A stretch of 64,000 nucleotides of DNA from Sphingomonas sp. LM7. GTDB lineage: Bacteria; Pseudomonadota; Alphaproteobacteria; Sphingomonadales; Sphingomonadaceae. Both the position numbers and the translations under genes were made by a program. Location: NCBI RefSeq assembly GCF_002002925.1, contig NZ_CP019511.1:2232001-2296000 (forward strand), in the 5' to 3' direction. Below the pieces are notes generated by a model. The model was given only the letters and a program-made list of their open reading frames with translations, made no database searches and was not told the DNA's origin. Shown piece after piece: positions 31,913 through 40,572 of this stretch. Positions within the stretch are counted from its first letter, which is position 1. Every line of letters starts with the position of its first letter.

Positions 31913-32341
31913 TCAGTACTGGTATACCAACGGAGGCGCGGTGCTGTGGACAATCACTACCGTTACTCCGCTCGCGGGCGGCGGAGGTGGCGGCGCCGGA
32001 TAATAGGCTGGTTGCGGCGCGTCGCAGTCCTGCCAGCGACACGCCTCCAGCTGCGCCACTCGCTCCTCGGCCATGCGCCGAATCCACACATCGCGATCAA
32101 TCGCCCAGGCGACCTGATCCTCGGTGCTCGCCCAGGCTTCGTCGCGGCACGGACGATCGTTATCGCAGATGCGATTGACTGCGCGGCCGATCCTCCGGGA
32201 GAGCTCGTCCATCCCCGCTGGCGTCGAGAGATCGAGCGCGGCGGCATCGACACGGATCGACCGCCACTCGCGGTCGCGCGCCTCGGCAGCGGCCGGAAGG
32301 GCCAGGGTTGAAAGTACAGCAAGGCAGGGCAGGATTCTCAT
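31913..32341 (-). CDS. UrcA family protein, secreted
   Basis: A 142-residue protein with a signal peptide (MRILPCLAVLSTLALPAAAE). The core matches the UrcA pattern: VDAAALDLSTPAGMDELSRR, IGRAVNRICDND and ACRWQDC with paired cysteines. A Pro run (APPPPPPASG) precedes the C-terminus. UrcA proteins are small periplasmic proteins frequent in sphingomonads; function unknown. The start is the ATG at 32341. Confidence 0.65.
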   Translation of the reverse strand: MRILPCLAVLSTLALPAAAEARDREWRSIRVDAAALDLSTPAGMDELSRRIGRAVNRICDNDRPCRDEAWASTEDQVAWAIDRDVWIRRMAEERVAQLEACRWQDCDAPQPAYYPAPPPPPPASGVTVVIVHSTAPPLVYQY

Positions 32342-32536
32342 AGCTTGATCCTCAAGCGGAGCTGGATCATAACGGTGCCATAACGCTCCAGAAGCCCCCG
32401 GGTCGCACCGGACCGAAACGCGCCAATGTCCCATAAGCGGACATGCCAACGCGCACGGATCGGTGTTTTGCGTAAATAGCGCGAATGCGAACCCAGTAGC
32501 CAGCGCTTCGGACGGGCCGTCCAGGGGAGAGTTGCA

Positions 32537-33712
32537 ATGGACAAGGTGAAGGCGCGGCTGCTCGCCGCGGGGGCGATGCTCGGCCCGCTGGTGATAGCCA
32601 GCGCAGTGACCGCGCAGAGCGGCGACACCACGCCCGAGGCGCGCTATGTAATGGATGCCGGCACGATCGCCGGGATGATGGGCCAGGGCGAGAGCCGCGA
32701 GCTCACGCTGCGGCTCGGCTCGTGGCTGGCGCCGACCGGTGCGCCCAAGGCCGATCACTTCATGCCCGCGGGCGCGAAGCTCGGGCCCTCGGTCCCGCTC
32801 GAGACGCCGCCGCGCGGCACCGACGATCTCCCCGCCGACTTCAAGCGCCCCAAGGGCCGGCTGCTGCTCTATTGGGGCTGCGGCGCCAAGGCGGGCCCAG
32901 GCCAGCCGGTGGTGATCGACTTCGCCAAGGTCGCCAAGGGCCAGATCCCGCCGGGCTTGTTCTCATCGAAGGTCCCCGCCGATCCTGGCCCGACGCTCGC
33001 CAACGGCCGCAGCTACGGCCAATGGCCCAACAGCCTGAAGAGCAAGAACATCAGCGCAAAGTCCTCGCTGATCGGCCCGCATCGCATCGTCGGCACCTAC
33101 AGCCCCGAAATCGCCTTCGCCCTCGACCAGGGTTTCATGGCCGCGCTGCGCGTCCGTTCGAACGACAACGCCGACGGATCGACCGGGCTCAGCTGGCAAG
33201 GCCTCGGCAACGCCACGGGCTATCACGCCTGGGTGATGGGCGGGAAGAACATGGGCGAGGACGGCAGCGACATGGTATGGTGGAGCTCGTCCGCCACGAG
33301 GGAATTCGGCGGCGGATTGTGGAGCTGGCTCGCGCCCGCAACCGTCGCCAGGCTGATCGGCCAGAACATCGTCATGCCGCCCGCGCAGACGAGCTGCACC
33401 GTCCCGGCCGAAGTCAGGAAGGCGGCCGGCGACATGATGATGGGCTTCCTCTATGCCTATGGCCCCGAGGCGAACTTCGCCTTCCCGGAGCGGCCCAAGG
33501 ATCCCAGGATCGCCTGGAAGCCCAAATGGACCGCCAAGGTCCGTTATCGTTCGATGGCGCCCTTCATGCCCGGCATGCCGAGCATGGCCGACATGCTGAG
33601 CGGCCGCAGCGGCGAGGACGAAGCCGGCGAAACGCCACAGGAACAGCCCAAGAAGTGCAAGCCCAGGGGGCTGGGCGGGATGTTGAAGAAGGCGGCCGGC
33701 GCAGGCTGCTAG
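32537..33712 (+). CDS. Secreted protein of unknown function
   Basis: A 391-residue protein with a signal peptide ending near SAVTAQ (residue 27). The mature part is Gly/Pro/Met-rich, with WGCGAKAGPGQPVVIDFAK, a WSSSATREFGGGLWSWL segment, and a C-terminal Lys/Cys stretch QPKKCKPRGLGGMLKKAAG. It resembles secreted proteins seen in other sphingomonads, but I recognise no domain. It ends 88 bp before the sensor kinase gene on the same strand, so joint expression is possible. Confidence 0.7.
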   Translation: MDKVKARLLAAGAMLGPLVIASAVTAQSGDTTPEARYVMDAGTIAGMMGQGESRELTLRLGSWLAPTGAPKADHFMPAGAKLGPSVPLETPPRGTDDLPADFKRPKGRLLLYWGCGAKAGPGQPVVIDFAKVAKGQIPPGLFSSKVPADPGPTLANGRSYGQWPNSLKSKNISAKSSLIGPHRIVGTYSPEIAFALDQGFMAALRVRSNDNADGSTGLSWQGLGNATGYHAWVMGGKNMGEDGSDMVWWSSSATREFGGGLWSWLAPATVARLIGQNIVMPPAQTSCTVPAEVRKAAGDMMMGFLYAYGPEANFAFPERPKDPRIAWKPKWTAKVRYRSMAPFMPGMPSMADMLSGRSGEDEAGETPQEQPKKCKPRGLGGMLKKAAGAGC

Positions 33713-33800
33713 CGATTAAATCCTCCCTGGCTTCATCGGGGAAGTCTGTCGGCGGCGTACCCCTCTTTGCCCCCGCTCCTCCGCGGTGTTAAAGGCCCCC

Positions 33801-34943
33801 GTGGCCAAGACAGTGGAAACCGCACAGCGGCTGATCAATCGCCCGGCGCGCCCGCCCGGCATCGTCTCGCGTCCCTTTTTCGAGGACAAGGGTCGCGCCT
33901 TCTGGATGCTCCAGGCGGCGGGATGGAGCGGCTATCTGCTCCTGCGCAGCGTCGTCTCGATCTCCAACGGTTTCGCGGTGGAGCGGATCATCGCCGCGAT
34001 CATCGAGGCGATCGTGGGCTATTGCCTCACCCTGCTGCTCTCGACGCTGTACGGCGTCTATCGCCGGCTGCCGCGGATTACCGGCATCTTGCTGACGCTC
34101 ACCACACTCGCGCTGGCTACCGTGATCTATGCCGTCATCGACGCCTTCACCTTCTCGTTCATCCGCGAGGGCGACACCGGCGTTACGTTTGCGTTGATTG
34201 TTGGTACGGTGTTTATCAACTTTACCGTCCTCGCTGGGTGGTCGGCGCTGTACTTCGGAATCAACTTTTATCTGATTGTCGAGGAACAGATCGACCAGAT
34301 GCAGCTGCTCGAGAACCAGGCGTCGAGCGCGCAGCTGGCGATGCTGCGCTACCAGCTGAACCCGCATTTCCTGTTCAACACGCTCAATTCGATCTCGACG
34401 CTGGTGCTGCTCAAGCAGACCGAGCGCGCCAATGTGATGCTCAGCCGCCTGTCGTCCTTCCTGCGCTACACGCTGGCCAACGAACCCACGGCGCACGTCA
34501 CCCTCGCCCAGGAAGTCGAGACGCTGAAACTCTATCTCGAAATCGAGAAGATGCGCTTCGACGAGCGGATGCGCCCGCATTTCGACATCGATCCGCGCGT
34601 CGCCAATGCGCGGCTGCCGTCGCTGCTCCTCCAGCCCCTGGTCGAGAATGCGATCAAATATGCCGTCACGCCGCAGGAAGAGGGCGCCGATATCACCGTC
34701 ACGGCTCGGCTCACCGGAGAACGAGTGCAGATCGCCGTATCCGACACCGGCCCAGGATTGATCGAAAGCAAGCCCCGTCCGACTCTCTCAACCGGCGTGG
34801 GGCTCGCCAACATCAAGGAGCGGCTGGCACAGGCCTTTGGGCCGGACCATCGTTTCGAAACTAGAACGAAACCCGGGGAAGGTTTCAGCGTTGAGATTGA
34901 AATCCCGTTCCAGCTCGAGGAACCCAACCGAGAGGCCGCATGA
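33801..34943 (+). CDS. LytS/YpdA-type sensor histidine kinase
   Basis: A 380-residue membrane kinase. Four hydrophobic segments occupy residues about 45-160. The His_kinase (PF06580) phospho-acceptor block is YQLNPHFLFNTLNSISTLVL, and the ATPase domain has LLLQPLVENAIKYAV, SDTGPGLIE and GVGLANIKERLAQAFG. I prefer the GTG at 33801, which has AAAGG upstream, over the GTG at 33786. The stop overlaps the start of the LytTR regulator (ATGA), forming a classic coupled two-component pair. The signal sensed is unknown; this type typically reads membrane or envelope state. Confidence 0.92.
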   Translation: MAKTVETAQRLINRPARPPGIVSRPFFEDKGRAFWMLQAAGWSGYLLLRSVVSISNGFAVERIIAAIIEAIVGYCLTLLLSTLYGVYRRLPRITGILLTLTTLALATVIYAVIDAFTFSFIREGDTGVTFALIVGTVFINFTVLAGWSALYFGINFYLIVEEQIDQMQLLENQASSAQLAMLRYQLNPHFLFNTLNSISTLVLLKQTERANVMLSRLSSFLRYTLANEPTAHVTLAQEVETLKLYLEIEKMRFDERMRPHFDIDPRVANARLPSLLLQPLVENAIKYAVTPQEEGADITVTARLTGERVQIAVSDTGPGLIESKPRPTLSTGVGLANIKERLAQAFGPDHRFETRTKPGEGFSVEIEIPFQLEEPNREAA

Positions 34944-35743
34944 CCATCCGTACCATCCTCGTTGACGACGAACCCCTGGCGATCCAAGGGCTCGAGCTCC
35001 GGCTGGAGGAGCACGAGGATGTCGAAATCATCGACAAATGCTCCAACGGCCGCGAGGCCATCCGCGCGATCAAGACCCACAAACCCGACCTCGTCTTCCT
35101 CGACATCCAGATGCCCGGTTTCGACGGCTTCTCGGTCGTCCAGGGGCTGATGGAAGTCGAACCGCCGCTGTTCGTGTTCGTGACCGCCTATTCCGACCAC
35201 GCCATCCGCGCCTTCGAAGCGCAGGCGATGGATTATCTTATGAAGCCGGTGGAGCCGTCGCGGCTCGCCGACACGCTGGACCGCGTGCGCCAGCGCCTCG
35301 CCGAGAAGCGCGGCGTCGAGGAAGTCGACCGGCTCAAGGAAGTGCTCGCCGAAGTCGCGCCCGATGCAGTGGACGAAATGGCCGCATCGGACAGCGGCGA
35401 GATGGCGTCGAACCGCTTCGAGAAGCTCATCAACATCAAGGATCGCGGCCAGATCTTCCGCGTCGATGTCGACACGATCGAGCGGATCGACGCGGCCGGC
35501 GACTATATGTGCATCTATACCGGCGACAACACGCTGATCCTGCGCGAGACGATGAAGGACCTCGAAAAGCGCCTCGATCCGCGCCGCTTCCAGCGCGTCC
35601 ACCGCTCGACGATCGTCAATCTCGACCTCGTCCGCCAGGTCAAGCCGCACACCAACGGCGAATGCTTCCTGGTGCTCGATTCGGGCGCCTCGGTGAAGGT
35701 CAGCCGCTCGTACCGCGACGTGGTGGCGCGCTTCGTCCACTAG
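34940..35743 (+). CDS. LytTR family response regulator
   Basis: A 267-residue regulator. The receiver domain is complete: acidic pair in LVDDEP (near 8-10), phospho-acceptor Asp in LVFLDIQMPG (Asp near 53), Thr in FVTAYSD, and Lys in YLMKPVEP. The C-terminal LytTR DNA-binding domain starts near 160 (LINIKDRGQIFRVDVDTIER) and ends with QRVHRSTIVNL and VKVSRSYRDVV. Translationally coupled to the upstream sensor kinase. Targets are unknown. Confidence 0.94.
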   Translation: MTIRTILVDDEPLAIQGLELRLEEHEDVEIIDKCSNGREAIRAIKTHKPDLVFLDIQMPGFDGFSVVQGLMEVEPPLFVFVTAYSDHAIRAFEAQAMDYLMKPVEPSRLADTLDRVRQRLAEKRGVEEVDRLKEVLAEVAPDAVDEMAASDSGEMASNRFEKLINIKDRGQIFRVDVDTIERIDAAGDYMCIYTGDNTLILRETMKDLEKRLDPRRFQRVHRSTIVNLDLVRQVKPHTNGECFLVLDSGASVKVSRSYRDVVARFVH

Positions 35744-35763
35744 GGCAGCCGCAGTCCGGCCTC

Positions 35764-35792
35764 CATCACCCCGGCCTTGTGTCGGGGTGACG
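35764..35792. repeat. Short palindromic repeat (TCACCCCGGCCTTGTGTCGGGGTGA)
   Basis: ATCACCCCGGCCTTGTGTCGGGGTGAC forms a hairpin just after the response regulator stop. It is related to 25379-25405 and may terminate the two-component transcript. Confidence 0.65.
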
Positions 35793-35879
35793 GGTTCGAC
35801 TGGTTGACCGCAAGCAACGGATTGCGCCGCGCAGCCAAGTGCGTTAGAACATTACGGGAACGCAATGGGAGTTTCCGGA

Positions 35880-36629
35880 ATGTCGAAGTTCGAGACGTTC
35901 GCGGCGCTGCACGTCCCCGGCAAGCCGCTCATCCTGTTCAACGTCTGGGATGCCGGCTCGGCCAAGGTGGCCGAGCGCTCCGGAGCGAAGGCGATCGCGA
36001 CCGGCAGCGCCTCGGTCGCCACCGCGCACGGCCTGAGCGACGCCGAAGCCCTTCCCATCGAACTTGCACTGGCCAATGCGGAGCGGATCGCCGCCGCGGT
36101 CGATCTGCCCGTGTCGATCGACTTTGAGGGCGGCTATGCCGTTGAAGAAGAGGCACTCGCCGCCAACATGGCCGCGCTCGCCGCAACCGGCGCGATCGGC
36201 TGCAATTTCGAGGATCAGGTCATCGGCGGCGAAGGCACGCACGCGATTGCCGTGCAGGCGAAGCGAGTCGCCGCCGCGCGCCGCGGCGCAGGCGCGGACT
36301 TCTTCCTCAACGCCCGCACCGACATCTTCCTGCAGGCCAGGCCGGACACGCACGATCAGGCCAAGGCCGATGCCGCGATCGAACGCGCGCACGCCTACGC
36401 CGAAGCGGGCGCCAGCGGCTTCTTCGTCCCGGGCCTCGCCGACCTAGACCTGCTTGCCAAAGTCTGTGCCGCGTCGCCGCTGCCGGTGAACTTCATGGCC
36501 TTCCCCGGCGCGCCCGACGCGAGCGCGGTCGCCCGAGCCGGCATCGCCCGGATCAGCCACGGCCCGTTCCCGCATATGCTGGCGCTCAGGGCATTCGAGG
36601 ATGCCGCGCGGGCTGCTTTCGAAGGGTGA
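35880..36629 (+). CDS. Isocitrate lyase/PEP mutase family protein
   Basis: A 249-residue TIM-barrel protein of the PEP mutase/2-methylisocitrate lyase group. Conserved blocks are LILFNVWDAGSAKVAE, ATGSASVATAHGLSDAE, the Mg-binding VSIDFEGGYA, GCNFEDQVIGG and FLNARTDIFLQA. It lacks the long insert of isocitrate lyase and is probably a carboxy-PEP- or oxaloacetate-type lyase; the substrate is unknown. The ATG at 35880 has GGGAG 8 nt upstream; an ATG at 35865 is also possible. Confidence 0.85.
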   Translation: MSKFETFAALHVPGKPLILFNVWDAGSAKVAERSGAKAIATGSASVATAHGLSDAEALPIELALANAERIAAAVDLPVSIDFEGGYAVEEEALAANMAALAATGAIGCNFEDQVIGGEGTHAIAVQAKRVAAARRGAGADFFLNARTDIFLQARPDTHDQAKADAAIERAHAYAEAGASGFFVPGLADLDLLAKVCAASPLPVNFMAFPGAPDASAVARAGIARISHGPFPHMLALRAFEDAARAAFEG

Positions 36630-36692
36630 TCTGCGGAAGCTTACCGATCAGCCCGGGTTGAAAACCTAAGCTGGAACAGAGGAGTCCTCGAC

Positions 36693-36971
36693 CTAGGGAT
36701 CGACGAACTCGATCAGGCGCACACCCTTGTCGTTCAGCTTGAACGCGATCTTGGCGAGGCAGGGATAGTCCGACTGCGAGGGTGCCCGGATGCGGACGGG
36801 GATTCCGGCGCGCCAATCCTTTGCATGGCGATCCAGTTCGCGGTCGGACAAAGCCTTGCCGCGCAGGAACGTCCGGCAGGTCTGGCGCTCGCCCACGACC
36901 ACGATTTCCTCGCCGGCGCCTTCGGCCGGCGTGTCTTGCGCAGCCAGCGTGAGGGCGAGCAACAGGATCAT
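36693..36971 (-). CDS. Small secreted protein of unknown function
   Basis: A 92-residue protein with a short hydrophobic leader (MILLLALTLAAQDTPAEG) and a mature part with two cysteines (RQTCRTFLRG, DYPCLAKIAF) that could pair. EEIVVVGERQ in the leader-proximal part resembles the TonB-box-like motif of sphingomonad exported proteins. No family recognised. Confidence 0.6.
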   Translation of the reverse strand: MILLLALTLAAQDTPAEGAGEEIVVVGERQTCRTFLRGKALSDRELDRHAKDWRAGIPVRIRAPSQSDYPCLAKIAFKLNDKGVRLIEFVDP

Positions 36972-37123
36972 GCCTGCAGATGGCTAGCAGCCCCGGCATA
37001 TTGCTGAAAGCTTCGTCACCGAGACCGGCCCGGGCATGAATCCAATTCATGGCTCCGCCGAGATTTGATCCTTTGCGCCCCGCCCCGCCCCGGCGGCATC
37101 AAGTTGCCCAAGGGAGATGACAT

Positions 37124-38008
37124 ATGGACAGACGCAAATTTCTTTGGGCCAGCGGTTGCGCGGTTGCGGCCACCTCGATGGCAGCGACCCCGGGCAGGGC
37201 GGCGCCAGGGCGCTTCGGACCGGCTTTCCGTGAAGCAGTCCAGGCCGTCGAACAAGCGAGCGGCGGCCGGCTCGGGCTGGCGGTGATCGACACCGCAAGC
37301 GGCGAACGCTTTGGCTGGCGCGCCGACGAGCGTTTCCCGATGTGCAGCACGTTCAAGTTCGCGCTGGCCGCGGCGATCCTCAAGCAAGTCGAAGCCGGGC
37401 GCGAACGGCTCGACCGCCGCATCCCGGTGCTGGCGGGCGACATTGTCGCCAACTCGCCCTTTTGCCAATCGCGGGTCGGCGGCAGCGCCAGCGTCGGTGA
37501 GCTATGCCGCGAGACGATCATCGTGAGCGACAACAGCGCCGCGAATCTGCTGCTCCGCACGATCGGCGGCCCTGCGGGCTTCACGCGCCGGCTGCGCGCT
37601 TTTGGTGATCCGGCGACCCGGCTCGACCGCTGGGAAACCGAGATGAGCGAGGCCAAGCGGGGCGACGTTCGCGATACCACCCAGCCGCAGGCGATGGCCG
37701 ATCTTGCGCGTCGGCTGGTGCTGGGCAAGGCGCTCGCGCCGGCAAGCCGCGCGCAGCTGACGGCGTGGATGAAGGATACCCGTACCAGCGGCAAAAGCCT
37801 GCGCGCGGGGCTGCCGGCCGGCTGGGTCGTGGCCGACAAGACCGGATCGGGCGGATATGGCACAGACAATCTGGTCGGCGTGGTCTGGCCAGCCGGCCGC
37901 GCGCCGCTGGTCGTGGCGAGCTATATCACCGGCGGTACGCTGGCGTTCGAACAGCGCCGCCCCCTCCACGCGCGGGTCGGCCAGGCGATCGTCGCGGCAC
38001 TGGGATAA
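37124..38008 (+). CDS. Class A beta-lactamase
   Basis: A 294-residue serine beta-lactamase that hydrolyses beta-lactam antibiotics in the periplasm. The leader is Tat-like (MDRRKFLWASGCAVAATSMA). All class A motifs are visible: Ser75-Thr-Phe-Lys78 (active-site STFK), Ser135-Asp-Asn137 (SDN loop), Glu171 in RLDRWETE (the omega-loop general base) and Lys239-Thr-Gly241 (KTG). The Cys just before the active-site Ser (Cys74) is present, but its disulfide partner of the KPC/GES type is not visible near the KTG motif. The start is the ATG at 37124 after AAGGGAGA. No LysR-type ampR gene or mobile element is adjacent, so it is probably an intrinsic gene. Confidence 0.93.
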   Translation: MDRRKFLWASGCAVAATSMAATPGRAAPGRFGPAFREAVQAVEQASGGRLGLAVIDTASGERFGWRADERFPMCSTFKFALAAAILKQVEAGRERLDRRIPVLAGDIVANSPFCQSRVGGSASVGELCRETIIVSDNSAANLLLRTIGGPAGFTRRLRAFGDPATRLDRWETEMSEAKRGDVRDTTQPQAMADLARRLVLGKALAPASRAQLTAWMKDTRTSGKSLRAGLPAGWVVADKTGSGGYGTDNLVGVVWPAGRAPLVVASYITGGTLAFEQRRPLHARVGQAIVAALG

Positions 38009-38019
38009 GCTGTAAGCAC

Positions 38020-38169
38020 CTCTCCCCGCTTGCAGGGAGGAGCTGCGGGTGGATGCGCGTGCCAGCGCGCCAAATGACTCTGAAACGCGCAACAAAAAGC
38101 GACGGCCGAGGCATCGAGCCTCGCCGTCGCAACCACCCCTTGATCCCCTTCCTTTCAGGAAGGGGAGAA
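38020..38169. repeat. Composite multi-stem interspersed repeat, copy 2
   Basis: This 150-bp element is collinear with 773-926. Its central hairpin is GCGACGGC/CGAGGC-ATCGA-GCCTCG/CCGTCGC, followed by ACCCCTTGATCCCC and the closing stem CCCCTTCCT/AGGAAGGGG, then GGAGAA. Stem positions that differ from copy 1 are compensated. It fills the gap between the convergent beta-lactamase and DUF3297 genes and may terminate both. Confidence 0.75.
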
Positions 38170-38177
38170 GAGAAGCC

Positions 38178-38453
38178 TCAGCCCTCGGCGTCGTCCGCCG
38201 GCGCTTCCTCTTCGGCCGAGCGCTCGAACCAGGCCTCGACCGGGCCGGTAAGCTTGATCGTCAGCGGCTGGCCCTTGCGGTCCATCTTCTTGCCGAGCGC
38301 GGCGCGAATCCAGCCTTCGGAAATGCAATATTCCTCGACGTCGCGGCGTTCGACGCCCTTGAAGCGGATGCCGATGCCCCGCTCGAGCAGCTCGCGCTGG
38401 AAAAAGGGGCTCTTCGGATTGACCGACAGGCGATCGGGAGGCGTATCACTCAT
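38178..38453 (-). CDS. DUF3297 family protein
   Basis: A 91-residue DUF3297 protein with the family blocks DRLSVNPKSPFFQRELLERG, GIGIRFKGVER and ALGKKMDRKGQPLTIKL, and an acidic Glu/Ala/Asp tail. It is small, cytosolic and conserved in proteobacteria; function unknown. The FAD-oxidoreductase gene lies 15 bp upstream on the same strand and may be co-transcribed. Confidence 0.9.
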   Translation of the reverse strand: MSDTPPDRLSVNPKSPFFQRELLERGIGIRFKGVERRDVEEYCISEGWIRAALGKKMDRKGQPLTIKLTGPVEAWFERSAEEEAPADDAEG

Positions 38454-38468
38454 GATCCGCCTTTGCCG

Positions 38469-40118
38469 CTATTGCTCGCGGCTTTCAAGATAACGGTGGA
38501 TCGCCGAGACGACGACCGATCCCTCCCCCACTCCGGACGCCACCCGCTTGACCGATCCCGAGCGCACATCGCCCACCGCGAAGATGCCGGGCGTCGAGGA
38601 GCAGAAAAAGGTTTCGCCCGATCCGGTGGTGACGAAACCCGCCGCGTCGAGATCGATGCATCCGTCGAGCCAATCGGTATTGGGCTGTGCGCCGATCATC
38701 ACGAACAGCGCGCCCACCGCGTGCCGCTGGCTTTCGCCGCTGCGCCGATCGGCCCAGCTCAGCGCATTGAGATGCTTGTCGCCCTCCAGTCCGGTCACTT
38801 CGCTGAACGGATGGAGCGTGATCTTGTCCGCAGCCTCGATCCGCTCGATCAGGTAGCGCGACATCGTCGCGGCGAGCCCGGGCCCGCGCACCAGCATATG
38901 GACGTGCCCGGCGGTGCGCGACAGGTAGATCGCCGCCTGCCCCGCCGAATTGCCGCCGCCGATCACCACCGCGGTCTGATTTGCGCACAGGCCCGCCTCC
39001 ATCGCGGTGGCGGCATAATAGATGCCGTTCCCCTCGAGCTCGGCATAGCGCGGCAGATCGAGCTTGCGGTAGCGCGCGCCGGTGGCGACGACGACCGAAT
39101 GCGCCTTGAGCGTCGCGCCGTCGTCGAGCTGGATCGTATAGGGCCGGTTATCACAATCGATGCCGCTGGCACTGCGCGAGACGAGCAGTCGCGCGCCGAA
39201 CTTCTGCGCCTGGACCTGTGCGCGGCCGGCGAGCGCCTGGCCCGAGATGCCGGTCGGGAAGCCGAGATAGTTCTCGATCTTCGAGCTGGTCCCCGCCTGG
39301 CCGCCCGGTGCGATCGATTCGATCACGATGGTGTCGAGCCCCTCGGACGCCGCGTACACCGCCGAGGCCAGCCCGGCGGGCCCGGCACCGACCACGGCGA
39401 CGTCATGGACATGGTCGGGATCGACTGCCGAGGCGAGGCCGAGCGCATCGGCGAGTTGGGCGTTGCTCGGGTTGCGCAACGCCCGCCCCTCGGCGACCAC
39501 CACCGGCAGATCGGCATCGGTAAGCGCGAAACATTCGAGGAAGCCCGCGGCATCGGCGTCGGTCTCGGTATCGATCCGCCGGTGCGGCAGGGCATTGCGC
39601 GACAGGAAGGTCTCGATCCGCGCCGTGTCCGATGCGTGGCCGGGCCCGACCAGCGCGACGCCCGCAGTGCCGTGGAGCAGCATGCCCACCCGGCGCAGGA
39701 TGAAGGCGCGCATGATGATCTCGCCGATATCGGGCTCGGCCGCCATCATCCGCCGGAACTCGGCGCGGCCGACGCGCAGCACTCGCGTCTCGCCGCGCGC
39801 GCGGGCAGTGACCAGGATGGTACGATCGTTGAACAAGTCGAGCTCGCCGCTGAACTGGCGCGGGACATGGACGTGCACGGCGGTTTCCCGCCCGCGTACA
39901 TCGGCATCGAGGATCTCGATTCCCCCTTCCAGGCAGACGAAGAAATCTACACTTCGGTCACCCCGCCGGAACAGCAGCGCGCCATGGGCGAACATTTCCT
40001 CGCCGCCGAACGCCGCGACTCGGGCGAGCATCTCGGCCGACAGCAATGGAAAGGTTTGCGCCTCGCGCAGATAGGGGTCCGAAGGATCGGGTCGTTGCGC
40101 TGGCGAATCATGTCCCAT
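38469..40118 (-). CDS. Cyclic-nucleotide-binding / thioredoxin-fold / FAD oxidoreductase fusion (TrxR-like without CxxC)
   Basis: A 549-residue three-domain protein. Residues about 20-130 form a cNMP-binding domain (GALLFRRGDRSVDFFVCLEG). About 140-215 is a thioredoxin-fold segment (VALVGPGHASDTARIETFLS). From about 225 onward it is a thioredoxin-reductase-type flavoprotein with VVGAGPAGLASAVYAASEG, IENYLGFPTGISG, a second dinucleotide fold VVIGGGNSAGQAAIYLS and GIFAVGDVRSGSVKRVASG. The redox CxxC of thioredoxin reductase is absent (YYAATAMEAGLC instead), so it cannot reduce thioredoxin in the usual way. The start is the ATG at 40118; an ATG ten codons upstream is possible. Confidence 0.88.
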   Translation of the reverse strand: MGHDSPAQRPDPSDPYLREAQTFPLLSAEMLARVAAFGGEEMFAHGALLFRRGDRSVDFFVCLEGGIEILDADVRGRETAVHVHVPRQFSGELDLFNDRTILVTARARGETRVLRVGRAEFRRMMAAEPDIGEIIMRAFILRRVGMLLHGTAGVALVGPGHASDTARIETFLSRNALPHRRIDTETDADAAGFLECFALTDADLPVVVAEGRALRNPSNAQLADALGLASAVDPDHVHDVAVVGAGPAGLASAVYAASEGLDTIVIESIAPGGQAGTSSKIENYLGFPTGISGQALAGRAQVQAQKFGARLLVSRSASGIDCDNRPYTIQLDDGATLKAHSVVVATGARYRKLDLPRYAELEGNGIYYAATAMEAGLCANQTAVVIGGGNSAGQAAIYLSRTAGHVHMLVRGPGLAATMSRYLIERIEAADKITLHPFSEVTGLEGDKHLNALSWADRRSGESQRHAVGALFVMIGAQPNTDWLDGCIDLDAAGFVTTGSGETFFCSSTPGIFAVGDVRSGSVKRVASGVGEGSVVVSAIHRYLESREQ

Positions 40119-40197
40119 GGCGCGCAGTGTAGCGCTTATACCGCACATGCGAAGAGCGGCGCGGGCCCGGGCCCGCGCCGCGCGTTCGTCTCATCGG

Positions 40198-40572
40198 CTA
40201 GCGGCAGTAGCGCACGCGCACCGGGCGATCGAGATAGGGATCATAGACCCGGCGTACGCTGCACCGGTTCCAGTCGCCCCGATAGCGCCGCTGATAGTCG
40301 CGATAATAATAGCCGTCGGTCGGATAATAGCCGCGCTCGCGGTAATAGCGGCGGTCGTAATCGTAGCGCCGGTCGTTGCCGCTCGCGAGCGCCGCGCCGA
40401 TCGCCAGGCCGGCAATGCCTGCGACGATGGCAGTGCCGGTGTTATCCCGGTCGCGATAATGATGGCGGTCGCGATAGCCGTAGCGCTGCGCCTCGGCAGT
40501 CGGGGCGACCGCGGTCAGCAGGCTCGCGCCGAGAACCGTGCCGAGCACGACCCTGGTGACGAAATTGGCCAT
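40198..40572 (-). CDS. Secreted Tyr/Arg-rich protein with glycine zipper
   Basis: A 124-residue protein with a signal peptide (FVTRVVLGTVLGASLLTAVA), a short glycine-zipper-like segment (AIVAGIAGLAIGAALASG) and then repeats rich in Tyr, Arg and Asp (YRDRHHYRDRDN, YYRERGYYPTDGYYYRDYQ). Two cysteines near the C-terminus (WNRCSV, VRYCR) may pair. It belongs to the loose group of RcnB-like or glycine-zipper envelope proteins. Role unknown. Confidence 0.7.
   Translation of the reverse strand: MANFVTRVVLGTVLGASLLTAVAPTAEAQRYGYRDRHHYRDRDNTGTAIVAGIAGLAIGAALASGNDRRYDYDRRYYRERGYYPTDGYYYRDYQRRYRGDWNRCSVRRVYDPYLDRPVRVRYCR

Noticed and set aside
29727..32087. 786-codon minus-strand frame opposite clpA
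   Set aside because: This is an antisense shadow caused by high third-position GC in clpA; it has no recognisable domain.
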